DNA of 64,000 nt. Source: Mycolicibacterium moriokaense (GTDB taxonomy: Bacteria; Actinomycetota; Actinomycetes; Mycobacteriales; Mycobacteriaceae). Made by a program: the position numbers and the translations under genes. Every line of letters begins with the position of its first letter. The stretch's first letter is position 1. The stretch spans positions 682,001-746,000 of the forward strand of contig NZ_AP022560.1 of assembly GCF_010726085.1 (NCBI RefSeq), written 5' to 3'. This document shows, piece by piece, positions 26,574 to 35,236 of the stretch. The notes beneath the pieces were generated by a model. It did not search any database. It saw nothing but the letters and a program-made list of their open reading frames with translations, and had not been told where the DNA came from.

Positions 26574-27902
26574 ATGACTGACGCAGCGACCATCGACACC
26601 GAAGCCCCGACGACCCAGGGGAAGATGCCGCCCGTCGTGCGCCTGCCCAAGGCGGTCCAAGGAGTCCTGCTGGCAGGCTTCCGCCGACGGTTCCTGAGCT
26701 ACGCGCAGAAGCGCTACGGCTCCGTGTTCGCCATCAACGTGCCGTTCTTCAGTCACAGCGTGGTGGTTTCGGATCCGAAGCTCGTGCGGCAGGTCTTCCT
26801 GGCGAGCACGGACGACCTGATCAACGTCCAGCCGAACCTCAGCCGGATCTTCGGACCGGGTTCGGTCTTCGCGCTGGACGGCACGGAGCACCGGGCGCGC
26901 CGCAAACTGCTCGCGCCGCCCTTCCACGGCCAGAGCATCAAGAACTACGAGAAGATCATCGAAGAGGAGACGCTGCGCGAGAGTGCAAACTGGCCGGAGG
27001 GCAAGGAGTTTCGCACGCTCGAGCCGATGAACCGAATCACGCTCAGCGTGATCCTGCGCGCTGTGTTCGGTGCCGACGGCGCTGAACTGGACTACCTGCG
27101 CGAGATCATCCCGCCGTGGGCCGAACTCGGTTCGCGGATGGCGACGCTGCCGGAGCCGTCGTTCAACACGACCCGCTACAGCCCGTGGGGCCGGCTCACC
27201 GAGTTCCGCCGCAACTTCGACCGAACGGTCTTCGCGCTGATCGACAAGGCGAGGTCCGATCCGCGGTTCGAGGAACGCACCGACATCCTCGCGCTGCTGT
27301 TGCGCAGCACTTATGAGGACGGCACGCCGATGTCGGATCAGGACGTCTCCGACGAGTTGCTGACGCTGCTGGGTGCGGGCCACGAAACCACCGCATCGAC
27401 GTTGGGCTGGGCATTCGAGCGGCTGCGTCGCCACCCCGACATCCTCGCCAAGCTGGTGGAGGAGAACGACGCGGGCGGCAACGAGTACCGCCAGGCCTTC
27501 ATCCAGGAGTTGCAGCGCAACCGCACGGTGATCGACTTCTCCGGACGCCATGTGCTGGCACCACATTTCGACCTCGGCGAGTGGCGGATTCCGCGCGGCT
27601 ACACCGTGATGCTCGCGCTTGCCCACGTGCACGCCGATCCCGAGGTGTTTCCCGATCCCGAACGGTTGGACCCCGACCGGTTCCTGAACACCAGGACGCC
27701 GACGGCGTGGGTGCCGTTCGGCGGTGGCACGCGCAGGTGCATCGGGGCGGCGTTCGCCAACGCCGAGCTGGACGTGGTGCTGCGAACGATCTTGCGGGAG
27801 TTCGTGATCGAGACCGATAACGCCCCCGACGAGAAGGTTCACTTCCGCGGTATCGCCTTCACCCCGAAGGCCGGCGGGCTGGTCACACTGCGTCGACGGT
27901 GA
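26574..27902 (+). CDS. Cytochrome P450 (CYP138-like)
   Basis: 442 residues; GGAG ribosome-binding site. Heme ligand C389 in FGGGTRRCIGAAFA, I-helix LLGAGHETTAST with the Glu/Thr pair, and E-x2-R in FIQELQRNRTV, with RFLNTRTPTAWVPFGG before the heme loop. Soluble monooxygenase needing ferredoxin and reductase not encoded here. Placement beside a divergent TetR and near msrA and the Rv0138/0139-like genes matches the cyp138 locus of M. tuberculosis. Substrate unknown. Confidence 0.93.
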   Translation: MTDAATIDTEAPTTQGKMPPVVRLPKAVQGVLLAGFRRRFLSYAQKRYGSVFAINVPFFSHSVVVSDPKLVRQVFLASTDDLINVQPNLSRIFGPGSVFALDGTEHRARRKLLAPPFHGQSIKNYEKIIEEETLRESANWPEGKEFRTLEPMNRITLSVILRAVFGADGAELDYLREIIPPWAELGSRMATLPEPSFNTTRYSPWGRLTEFRRNFDRTVFALIDKARSDPRFEERTDILALLLRSTYEDGTPMSDQDVSDELLTLLGAGHETTASTLGWAFERLRRHPDILAKLVEENDAGGNEYRQAFIQELQRNRTVIDFSGRHVLAPHFDLGEWRIPRGYTVMLALAHVHADPEVFPDPERLDPDRFLNTRTPTAWVPFGGGTRRCIGAAFANAELDVVLRTILREFVIETDNAPDEKVHFRGIAFTPKAGGLVTLRRR

Positions 27903-27925
27903 GGTCTGTCGGCTAGTTTCGTCGT

Positions 27926-28372
27926 ATGAGTCTCGTCGACATGATGAACGACGGGATGGCGGCGACCATCCCCGCGGCGCACAAGTTGGGTATCAAGGCG
28001 GCTGAGGCGCGTCGCGGGTTCGCGGCCGCCACTGTGCCGTTGGCGGAGAACGGCAACCACTTCGGCGTCGTGTACGCCGGCGTCCAGTTCGCGGTGGCCG
28101 AGATCCTCGGCGGGATCATCGCGATCGCGAGCTTCGATCCCACCAAGTACTACCCGCTGGTGAAGAAGGTCGACATCGAGTTCGTCGGGATGGCTCGTTC
28201 GGATCTGCGGGCCGAAGCGTCCCTCGCGGACGACGAAGTGCGCCGCGTCGAAACCGAAGCCTCGGAAAACGGAAAGGCCGACTTCGCGCTGGAGGCGGTG
28301 GTCCGTGACGAAGCCGGCCAGACCGTGGCCGTCACCCGTGGGCTCTATCAGTTACGGGCCCACGGGAAATAG
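27926..28372 (+). CDS. Hotdog-fold thioesterase-like protein (DUF4442/YiiD-C type)
   Basis: 148 residues. AAATVPLAENGNHFGVVYAGVQFAVAEILGGIIA is the central hotdog helix region with its preceding strand, and FVGMARSDLRAEASL and EAVVRDEAGQTVAVTRGLYQLR are the strands. Typical of DUF4442-type acyl-CoA/ACP thioesterases. Starts 23 nt after the P450 stop, likely co-transcribed. Convergent with msrA without a gap. Confidence 0.85.
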   Translation: MSLVDMMNDGMAATIPAAHKLGIKAAEARRGFAAATVPLAENGNHFGVVYAGVQFAVAEILGGIIAIASFDPTKYYPLVKKVDIEFVGMARSDLRAEASLADDEVRRVETEASENGKADFALEAVVRDEAGQTVAVTRGLYQLRAHGK

Positions 28373-28882
28373 TCAGACGGTCTCCCGCTTGGGCAGCTTC
28401 CAGCCGGCCCGCGGGAAGTGGCAGGTGTAGCCGTTCGGATAGCGCTCCAGATAATCCTGGTGCTCGGGCTCGGCCTCCCAGAACTCGCTTGCGGGAGTCA
28501 CTTCCGTGACGACCTTGCCCGGCCACAGCCCCGACGCGTCGACGTCGGCGATGGTGTCGTCCGCGGTGCGCTTCTGTTCGTCGTCGAGATAGAAGATCGC
28601 CGACCGGTAGCTGGTGCCGACATCGTTGCCCTGCCGGTTCTTGGTCGTCGGATCGTGGATCTGGAAGAAGAACTCGAGCAGCGCGCGGTAGTCGGTCTGC
28701 GCGGGGTCGTAGATGATCTCGATGGCCTCGGCATGGCCGGGATGGTTGCGGTACGTCGGGTGGTCGTTCTCGCCACCGGTGTAACCGACCCGGGTGCTGA
28801 CGATGCCGGGCTGCTTGCGGATCAGGTCCTGCATGCCCCAGAAGCAGCCGCCCGCCAGAATCGCCTTCTTGTACTCACTCAT
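28373..28882 (-). CDS. msrA: Peptide methionine-(S)-S-oxide reductase MsrA
   Basis: Repairs S-epimer methionine sulfoxide. 169 residues; catalytic C13 in GGCFWG, the conserved [12 protein letters not shown] and [23 protein letters not shown] blocks, and a resolving Cys in GYTCHFPR near the C-terminus. Its ATG overlaps the msrB stop by 4 nt, so both epimers are handled by one mRNA. Equivalent of Rv0137c by context. Confidence 0.96.
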   Translation of the reverse strand: MSEYKKAILAGGCFWGMQDLIRKQPGIVSTRVGYTGGENDHPTYRNHPGHAEAIEIIYDPAQTDYRALLEFFFQIHDPTTKNRQGNDVGTSYRSAIFYLDDEQKRTADDTIADVDASGLWPGKVVTEVTPASEFWEAEPEHQDYLERYPNGYTCHFPRAGWKLPKRETV

Positions 28883-29340
28883 GCCTGTGCCTCCTGGTTC
28901 GTGAACAGCTTCTTGTATTCGCCGTAACCCGCGGCGTCGAGATCGTCGAGGTGGATGAACTTCAGCGAAGCGGAGTTGATGCAGTAGCGCAACCCACCCT
29001 CGGACCGCGGCCCGTCGTTGAACACATGACCGAGATGGCTGTCGCCGTTGGCGGACCGGACCTCGGTGCGGATCATCAGGTGGGAGAAGTCGCGCTTCTC
29101 CACCACGTTGGCCGGGTCGACGGGCCGGGTGAAGCTCGGCCAGCCGGTGCCGCTGTCGAACTTGTCGACCGACGCGAACAGCGGTTCGCCGGACACCACG
29201 TCGACGTAGATGCCGGGTTCGTGGTTGTCCCAGTACTCACCGGTGAACGGCCGCTCGGTGCCGTTCTCCTGCGTGACGTGGTACCGCTCTGGCGACAAGG
29301 CGGCCACCGCGGCGGGATTCTTGTTGTATTGCTGCGTCAT
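28879..29340 (-). CDS. msrB: Peptide methionine-(R)-S-oxide reductase MsrB, zinc-free type
   Basis: 153 residues. SelR core: [43 protein letters not shown] and catalytic Cys in [11 protein letters not shown]. The four zinc cysteines found in many MsrB proteins are absent: the first pair's position reads [10 protein letters not shown] and the second reads [10 protein letters not shown]. It is therefore a member of the zinc-lacking subgroup. First gene of an msrB-msrA operon with 4-nt overlap; divergent from the SnoaL gene and its KstR-type box. Confidence 0.95.
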   Translation of the reverse strand: MTQQYNKNPAAVAALSPERYHVTQENGTERPFTGEYWDNHEPGIYVDVVSGEPLFASVDKFDSGTGWPSFTRPVDPANVVEKRDFSHLMIRTEVRSANGDSHLGHVFNDGPRSEGGLRYCINSASLKFIHLDDLDAAGYGEYKKLFTNQEAQA

Positions 29341-29427
29341 AGTGCCTGTATAACCGTCGGCGCGACGTCGGTGTTCCGCGCAGAGATTACGGAATTATGA
29401 TCCCGCCCGATGCTCGACAAACAGCAG

Positions 29428-29441
29428 TAGAACGTGTTCTA
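29428..29441. promoter_or_regulatory. KstR-type operator
   Basis: TAGAACGTGTTCTA fits the published KstR motif TnnAACnnGTTnnA at every fixed base and is a perfect 6+2+6 inverted repeat. It lies 10 bp before the GTG of the SnoaL-like gene, where repressor binding would block transcription start. Confidence 0.75.
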
Positions 29442-29450
29442 GTTCTGAGT

Positions 29451-29957
29451 GTGACGACCCCTACCTTCAGCCGCGACGAGCTGGCCGCGGCGTTCGAGAA
29501 GTTCGAGGCGACGGTCGACCACGCCGCCCAGACCAGGGACTGGGATCCGTGGGTTGAGCAGTACACACCCGACGTGACCTACGTCGAACACGCGGCGGGC
29601 ACAATGCGCGGCCGCGAGGAGGTGCGGCCCTGGATCTGGGCGACGATGGAGTCCTTCCCCGGCAGCTACATGACGTCGTTCCCGGCGCTGTGGAAGGTCT
29701 TCGACGAGGCGACGGGCAGGGTGATCTGCGAGCTCGACAACCCGATGCGCGACCCGGGCGACGGCACGATCATCAGCGCCACCAACATCTCGATCATCAC
29801 CTACGCAGGCGACGGCCTGTGGTGCCGCCAGGAGGACGTCTACAACCCCTTGCGGTTCGCGAAGGCGGCGATGAAGTGGTGCCGCAAGGCCGAGGAGCTC
29901 GGCACGCTGCCGGATGAGGCGGCCGAGTGGCTGAAGAAGTACGGAGGGCAGCCGTGA
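29451..29957 (+). CDS. SnoaL-like (NTF2-fold) protein, Rv0138-like
   Basis: 168 residues from GTG 29451; a start at 29397 would lie upstream of the operator. Cone-shaped NTF2 fold blocks: AAAFEKFEATVDHAAQTRDWDPWVEQYTPDVTYVEH, then REEVRPWIW and VICELDNPMRDPGDGTIISATNISIITY. May act as an isomerase/hydratase on a polycyclic ligand. Overlaps the following epimerase gene by 4 nt (GTGA). Same order as Rv0138-Rv0139. The KstR-type box suggests a link to sterol catabolism. Confidence 0.88.
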   Translation: MTTPTFSRDELAAAFEKFEATVDHAAQTRDWDPWVEQYTPDVTYVEHAAGTMRGREEVRPWIWATMESFPGSYMTSFPALWKVFDEATGRVICELDNPMRDPGDGTIISATNISIITYAGDGLWCRQEDVYNPLRFAKAAMKWCRKAEELGTLPDEAAEWLKKYGGQP

Positions 29958-30982
29958 CCGCACTTGTCATCGGCGCCAACGGTTATCTCGGCAGCCACGT
30001 CACCCGCCAGCTCGTGCAGAGCGGAGCGGACGTGCGCGTCATGGTGCGCGAATCCGCCAACACCATCGGCATCGACGACATCGACGTCACCCGGTTCATC
30101 GGCGACATCTGGGACAACGACACCCTGCGCGCGGCGATGGCCGGGGTCGACGACGTCTACTACTGCGTCGTCGACACCCGCGGCTGGCTGCGCGATCCCG
30201 CCCCGCTGTTCCATACGAACGTCGAGGGCACACGCAATGTGCTCGAGATCGCGAAAGACGCTGGGCTGCACCGGTTTATCTTCACCAGCAGCTACGTGAC
30301 CGTCGGCCGCAAGCGCGGACACGTCGCCACGGAGAACGACATCATCGCCGACGGCGGCAAGGGACTGACGCCGTACGTGCGGTCGCGCGTGCAGGCCGAG
30401 GAGCTCGTGTTGTCCTACGCACGCGAGCACGGCCTGCCCGCCATCGCGATGTGCGTGTCGACGACGTACGGCGCGGGAGACTGGGGCCGGACCCCGCACG
30501 GCGCGATCATCGCGGGCGCGGCATTCGGCAAGCTGCCGTTCGTGATGGACAAGATCGAGCTCGAGGCGGTCGGCATCGACGATGCGGCGCGCGCCCTACT
30601 GCTGGCGGCCGAACGCGGCCGGGTCGGCGAGCGCTATCTGATCTCGGAGAAGCTGATCACCAACGCCGAGGTCGTGCGGATCGCCGCCGAGGCTGCCGGT
30701 GTGCCCGCGCCCACGAAGTCGATTCCGTTGCCGCTCGCGTACGCGTTGGCGGCGCTCGGGACGGTGAAGGCCACGCTGCGTGGCACCGACGAACAACTGT
30801 CGCTGGGATCGCTGCGCCTCATGCGCGCGGAGGCGCCCGTCGACTGCACCAAGGCCAAGACGGAACTCGGCTGGGAGCCAAGGCCCGTCGAGGAGTCGAT
30901 CCGGGAGGCCGCGCGATTCTGGGTCGGCCTGCGCAAGGCCAAGCGCAAAGACGCCTCTGCCACGGAGGGCGCCACCGGCTAG
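29954..30982 (+). CDS. NAD(P)-dependent epimerase/dehydratase (extended SDR), Rv0139-like
   Basis: 342 residues from GTG 29954 with GGAGG upstream. Rossmann motif GANGYLGSH (GxxGxxG) at residues 7-15, FTSSYVTVG with the catalytic Ser, and YVRSR where the usual YxxxK stands, so Arg replaces the catalytic Lys. 3-beta-hydroxysteroid-dehydrogenase-like layout; the C-terminal substrate domain has LGWEPRPVEESIREAARFW, typical of dihydroflavonol reductase-type SDRs. Co-transcribed with the SnoaL gene behind a KstR-type operator, so a sterol-related substrate is a fair guess. Confidence 0.88.
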   Translation: MTALVIGANGYLGSHVTRQLVQSGADVRVMVRESANTIGIDDIDVTRFIGDIWDNDTLRAAMAGVDDVYYCVVDTRGWLRDPAPLFHTNVEGTRNVLEIAKDAGLHRFIFTSSYVTVGRKRGHVATENDIIADGGKGLTPYVRSRVQAEELVLSYAREHGLPAIAMCVSTTYGAGDWGRTPHGAIIAGAAFGKLPFVMDKIELEAVGIDDAARALLLAAERGRVGERYLISEKLITNAEVVRIAAEAAGVPAPTKSIPLPLAYALAALGTVKATLRGTDEQLSLGSLRLMRAEAPVDCTKAKTELGWEPRPVEESIREAARFWVGLRKAKRKDASATEGATG

Positions 30983-31015
30983 CCTGAATCCGGGCATCAA
31001 GATCGGGCGGTAGTC

Positions 31016-33787
31016 ATGGCTGGCAGCGATCAGCGCCTGCTCGGACGAAGTGACGAGTGCGAGGCGCTGGACCGGGTGCTCGACGCTGCCCGCACCGGAC
31101 AAAGCCAGGTGCTCGTGATGCGCGGCGAGTCCGGTGTCGGCAAGACCGCGCTGCTCGACTACGTCGCCGACCGCGCGACCGGGTTCCGCACGACGCAGGC
31201 GGCCGGCGTCGAAGCCGACTTCGATCTGGCATTCGCGGGCCTGCACCAGTTGTGCGCCCCGATGCTCGACCGTCTCGACCGGCTGCCGGCCCCCCAGCGT
31301 GACGCACTGGCGATCGCGTTCGGACAGAGCGCGGGGCCCGCGCCGGAGCGGTTCCTCGTCGGCCTCGCGGTGCTGAGCCTGCTGGCCGAGGCCACCTCGG
31401 ACCAACCGCTGCTCTGCGTCATCGACGATGCGCAGTGGCTCGACCGCGTCTCGGCACAGACGCTCGCCTTCGTCGCACGCCGCCTGCTCGCCGAACCCGT
31501 CGCGCTGGTATTCACGGTCCGCGACGGCACCGATGACGAGCTGAAGGGCTTGCCGGAGTTGGCGATTCGCGGTCTGTCCGACAGCGACGCGCGTGCGCTG
31601 CTCGACTCGGTCATCCATGGTCGGCTCGACGACCGCGTGCGCGATCGGATCGTTGCCGAGGCACGCGGCAACCCGCTGGCGCTGCTCGAGCTGCCGCGTG
31701 ATCCCGCCGCGGCGGAGGGCGGCTTCGGCCGTCCCGACGCGCGCCCACCCGCGGGGCATATCGAGCAGAGTTTCCTGCGGCGCATCCAATCGCTGCCGAT
31801 GCCGACCCAACGCCTGCTGCTCACCGCGGCCGCGGAACCGGTCGGCGACAAGGCGCTGCTGATCCGGGCGGCTCGCAGCCTCGGGATCACCACCGACGTC
31901 GCCGCGCATGCCGAGGCCGAGGGACTGATCGAGATCGGCGCCCGCGTGCGGTTCCGGCACCCGCTGATCCGGTCGGCGGCGTACCGCGCGGCGGACGTCG
32001 ATGAACGTCGTGAGGTGCATCGGGCACTGGCCGAGGCGACGGATCCGGAGTCGGACCCCGATCGGCGCGCCTGGCACGGCGCGATCGCGACGATCGGCAC
32101 CGACGAGGAGGTGGCCGACGAACTGGAGCGGTCGGCCGAGCGGGCGCAGGGCAAGGGCGGGGTGGCCGCCGCAGCCGCGTTCCTGGAGCGGGCCGCCGAG
32201 CTGACACTCGACCCGGTGCGGCGCGGCGCGCGAGCCTTGGCCGCCGCCCAGGCGAAGTTCGCGGCCACCTCACCCGACGCGGCGCAGGAGATGCTGGCGA
32301 TGGCGGAGTTGAGCCCGCTCGACGACCTGCAGCGCGCGCAGGTCGCCCGGCTCCGCGCCCAGATCGCATTCGTGCAGAGCCGGGCCGCCGAACACGACGG
32401 GACACCGGTCGCCGACACCGCGCTCGGCCTGCTGCAAGCGGCAAGGGGACTCGAGGGACTCGACGCCGGGCTCGCTCGCGAAACGTACCTGCAGGCGCTC
32501 GGCGCCGCCATGTACGCCGGCCGGTTGTGCCCGCACGGCGGCCCGGTGGTGGTGGCCGAACCGGCGCGCCACGCGCCGCCGGCACAACATCCGCGGCCCT
32601 ACGATCTGCTGCTGGACGGGCTCGCGATCCGCATCACCGAAGGTCACGCGCCGAGCCTGCCGATCCTGCGTGAGGCGATCACCCAGATCCTCGACGCGAC
32701 TCAACGTGGCGACGACGACGTCACCCGGTGGTTCTGGCTGGCGTTCCCGATCGCCCAGGAATCGGCGACGGGTGAGCTGTGGGATGACGAGCTGTGGCAC
32801 AGGTTGGCCACCACCGCCGTCCGGCTCGCGCGCGATGCCGGTGCGCTGGTCGTGCTGCCGCTCGCCCTCGCCACCCGCGCCGGTGTCTACGTCTACGCGG
32901 GTGAAATCGACGCGGCGGCGACGCTGCTCGAAGAGGCCGAGGCGATCAGTGCCGCGACCGGATACGAGCCGCTGCGCTACCACGCGATCTCCGTCGCCAT
33001 CTGGCGCGGCCGCGAGGCCGAGGCGGAGCGACTCCTCGAGGCGGCTGCGGAACGGGCGAGAGCGCGCGGGGAGGGTCGTGTCGTGGGCATGTACGGCTCG
33101 GCCAAGGCGACGCTGTACAACGGCCTCGGCCGTTACGAGGAGGCGTTGGCTGCGGCTCAACTGTCTTGTGAGAGCGAAGATCTCGGCTTCTACAAATGGA
33201 CCCTGGTCGAGCTCATCGAGGCGGCCGCCAGAAGCGGCAACCTAGACGTGGCACACGCTGCGATGGAGCGGCTCGAGGAGACGGCGGCCTGCGGAACCGA
33301 GTGGTCGCTGGGGGCGCTTGCCCGTTCCCGTGCGCTGCTGGCCGAAGGGCAGACCGCGGAGGACCACTACCGGGAGGCGATCGAACGGTTCGGGCGCACC
33401 CGGATCACCGTTCACCTGGCGCGCGCGCATCTGCTGTTCGGCGAGTGGCTGCGCCGCGAGCACCGTCGGGTGGACGCACGCGAACAGCTGGGCATCGCGC
33501 ACGAGATGTTCGTCCGGATGGGCGCCGAGGCGTTCGCCGAGCGGACCCGGCGCGAGCTGTTGGTCACCGGCGAGAAGACCCGTAAGCAGACGGTGGGATC
33601 AGGGGAGGGGTTGACGGCGCAGGAGGCGCAGATCGCCCAGCTCGCAGGCTCCGGGCTGACCAACCAGGAGATCGGCGCCCAGCTGTTCATCAGCGCACAC
33701 ACCGTCGAATGGCACCTGCGCAAGGTCTTCGCCAAGCTCGGCATCAAGTCGCGTCGGCAGCTGCGCGGGCGAGCCGAGGTCACCTAG
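31016..33787 (+). CDS. LuxR-family regulator with N-terminal AAA ATPase (LAL type)
   Basis: 923 residues. Walker A GESGVGKT at residues 37-44, Walker B LLCVIDDAQWLD near 130-140, then a helical tetratricopeptide-like central region (about 350-840) rich in Ala/Leu/Arg, and a C-terminal LuxR HTH (LTAQEAQIAQLAGSGLTNQE...HTVEWHLRKVFAKLGI). This is the large ATP-binding LuxR (MalT-like) class; no ligand is apparent. Single gene; its target is not evident from the neighbours. Confidence 0.94.
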   Translation: MAGSDQRLLGRSDECEALDRVLDAARTGQSQVLVMRGESGVGKTALLDYVADRATGFRTTQAAGVEADFDLAFAGLHQLCAPMLDRLDRLPAPQRDALAIAFGQSAGPAPERFLVGLAVLSLLAEATSDQPLLCVIDDAQWLDRVSAQTLAFVARRLLAEPVALVFTVRDGTDDELKGLPELAIRGLSDSDARALLDSVIHGRLDDRVRDRIVAEARGNPLALLELPRDPAAAEGGFGRPDARPPAGHIEQSFLRRIQSLPMPTQRLLLTAAAEPVGDKALLIRAARSLGITTDVAAHAEAEGLIEIGARVRFRHPLIRSAAYRAADVDERREVHRALAEATDPESDPDRRAWHGAIATIGTDEEVADELERSAERAQGKGGVAAAAAFLERAAELTLDPVRRGARALAAAQAKFAATSPDAAQEMLAMAELSPLDDLQRAQVARLRAQIAFVQSRAAEHDGTPVADTALGLLQAARGLEGLDAGLARETYLQALGAAMYAGRLCPHGGPVVVAEPARHAPPAQHPRPYDLLLDGLAIRITEGHAPSLPILREAITQILDATQRGDDDVTRWFWLAFPIAQESATGELWDDELWHRLATTAVRLARDAGALVVLPLALATRAGVYVYAGEIDAAATLLEEAEAISAATGYEPLRYHAISVAIWRGREAEAERLLEAAAERARARGEGRVVGMYGSAKATLYNGLGRYEEALAAAQLSCESEDLGFYKWTLVELIEAAARSGNLDVAHAAMERLEETAACGTEWSLGALARSRALLAEGQTAEDHYREAIERFGRTRITVHLARAHLLFGEWLRREHRRVDAREQLGIAHEMFVRMGAEAFAERTRRELLVTGEKTRKQTVGSGEGLTAQEAQIAQLAGSGLTNQEIGAQLFISAHTVEWHLRKVFAKLGIKSRRQLRGRAEVT

Positions 33788-33853
33788 CGGACCACGGTTC
33801 GACTACGGACTTTCAAGGGTCCGCTACGCGGTCGCGCTCGCGACGATGAAAGT

Positions 33854-34576
33854 GTGGAACTTGCAGATCACGTCGCACTGATCACCGGTGGCACCGCGGG
33901 GATCGGCTGGGAGTCGGCCAGGCTGATGGCCTCCGAAGGGGCCACGGTGATCATCTCCGGCCGTGACCGCGAGCGCGGTGAGCAGGCGGCGGCCCGGCTC
34001 GGTGAGAAGGCGCGCTTCGTCCAGGCTGACCTGTCCGACATGGAGTCGGTGCACTCGCTGGTGCAGCAGGTCGGCGCCGTCGACGTCGTCGTGAACAACG
34101 CGGCGAACTTCACCGGCGCCGCCACCGTCGAGCAGGACGTCACCGTGTTTGAGTCGATCTTCGACACCAACGTCCGCGGTGCGTACTTCCTGGTGGCCGG
34201 CTTGGTGCCGGGCATGCTCGAACGTGGCCGCGGCAGCATCGTCAACGTCACCTCCATGGTCGCCTCCAAGGGCGTCGCCGGGGCATCCGGCTACAGCGCG
34301 TCGAAGGCGGCGCTGGAGTCGCTGACCCGAACGTGGGCCGCCGAGTTCGGCGAGCATGGCGTGCGGGTCAACACCGTCGCGCCCGGCCCGACCCGCACCG
34401 AAGGTGTGGCGGCCGAATGGGGCGAGACGAACGAGGAGCTCGGCCGCGCACTGCCGCTGGGCCGGACCGCGCATGCCGCCGAAATCGCCGAGGCGGTGCT
34501 ATTTCTCGCGTCACCACGAGCCAGCTTCATCACCGGCTCGACCCTGCATGTCGACGGCGGCGGCTCGGCTGTTTGA
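33854..34576 (+). CDS. Short-chain dehydrogenase/reductase
   Basis: 240 residues from GTG 33854. Classical SDR: TGGTAGIGWE cofactor loop, NNAANF, catalytic Ser in VNVTSMVAS, YSASK with catalytic Tyr and Lys, then NTVAPGPTRTEG and SFITGSTLHVDGG at the end. NAD(P)H oxidoreductase, substrate not predictable. Lies 34 bp upstream of an ECF41-like sigma factor gene; oxidoreductases are typical partners of ECF41 sigma factors. Confidence 0.93.
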   Translation: MELADHVALITGGTAGIGWESARLMASEGATVIISGRDRERGEQAAARLGEKARFVQADLSDMESVHSLVQQVGAVDVVVNNAANFTGAATVEQDVTVFESIFDTNVRGAYFLVAGLVPGMLERGRGSIVNVTSMVASKGVAGASGYSASKAALESLTRTWAAEFGEHGVRVNTVAPGPTRTEGVAAEWGETNEELGRALPLGRTAHAAEIAEAVLFLASPRASFITGSTLHVDGGGSAV

Positions 34577-34610
34577 CGCCCTCATGGACCTACTCAAACG
34601 AAGGATTGCC

Positions 34611-35225
34611 ATGAACGCGACGCTCGAGGAGGCCGCAGTGACGTTCCTTGAATGCCGAGATCGGCTGTACAGCATCGCCTTTCGCGTTCTGCGTGACGGC
34701 GATGAGGCCGAGGACATCGTGCAGGACGCCTGGCTGAGGTGGCAGCTGTGTGACCGCAGCGTCGTCCTGGATCCGATCGCCTTCTTGACCACCACCACCA
34801 AGCGGCTCGCGCTCAACTCGGTGCAGTCGGCACGCGCACGTCACGAAACCCACGTCACCCGTTGGCTGCCCGATCCCGTCGACCACGAGGCGGATCCACT
34901 GCACTGCGTCGAACAGTGCGAGGCTTTGGAGTTCGTGGCCCTCACTCTGCTCGAGCGGCTGTCACCGCCCGAGCGCGCCGCGTATGTGCTTCGGGAGGCC
35001 TTCGACTATTCGTACGCGGAGGTCGCGGCCATCATCGAGGTGAGCCAGGCGAACGCGCGTCAACTCGTCAGTCGCGCCCGCAAACATCTTGCCGCAGAAC
35101 GGCGCGAGGAACCCAGCGGCGCGGATCGGCGGCGTCTGGTGGTGGCGTTGACCGTGGCCGCGCAGACGGGCGACCTGGACACCCTGGAAACGGTGTTCAC
35201 CGAGGACTTGGCGATGGCGGCCTAG
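34611..35225 (+). CDS. ECF41-like RNA polymerase sigma factor, C-terminal domain missing
   Basis: 204 residues from ATG 34611 with AAGGA upstream. Sigma region 2 (LYSIAFRVLRDGDEAEDIVQDAWLRW), the linker with WLPDP at residues 85-89 (the WLPEP signature of ECF41 factors), and region 4 (YSYAEVAAIIEVSQANARQLVSRARKHL). ECF41 proteins normally continue ~100 residues as a SnoaL-like control domain; here only its first helix remains (QTGDLDTLETVFTEDL) before TAG. No remnant follows, as the next gene's stop lies 11 bp on. Truncation may make it free of its own inhibition. Confidence 0.88.
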   Translation: MNATLEEAAVTFLECRDRLYSIAFRVLRDGDEAEDIVQDAWLRWQLCDRSVVLDPIAFLTTTTKRLALNSVQSARARHETHVTRWLPDPVDHEADPLHCVEQCEALEFVALTLLERLSPPERAAYVLREAFDYSYAEVAAIIEVSQANARQLVSRARKHLAAERREEPSGADRRRLVVALTVAAQTGDLDTLETVFTEDLAMAA

Positions 35226-35236
35226 GTATGGCCGCC
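35216..35236. terminator. Short inverted repeat between convergent genes
   Basis: GGCGGCC (35216-35222) and GGCCGCC (35230-35236) pair around 7 nt and span both stop codons of the sigma factor and amidohydrolase genes. Possible weak bidirectional terminator. Confidence 0.45.
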
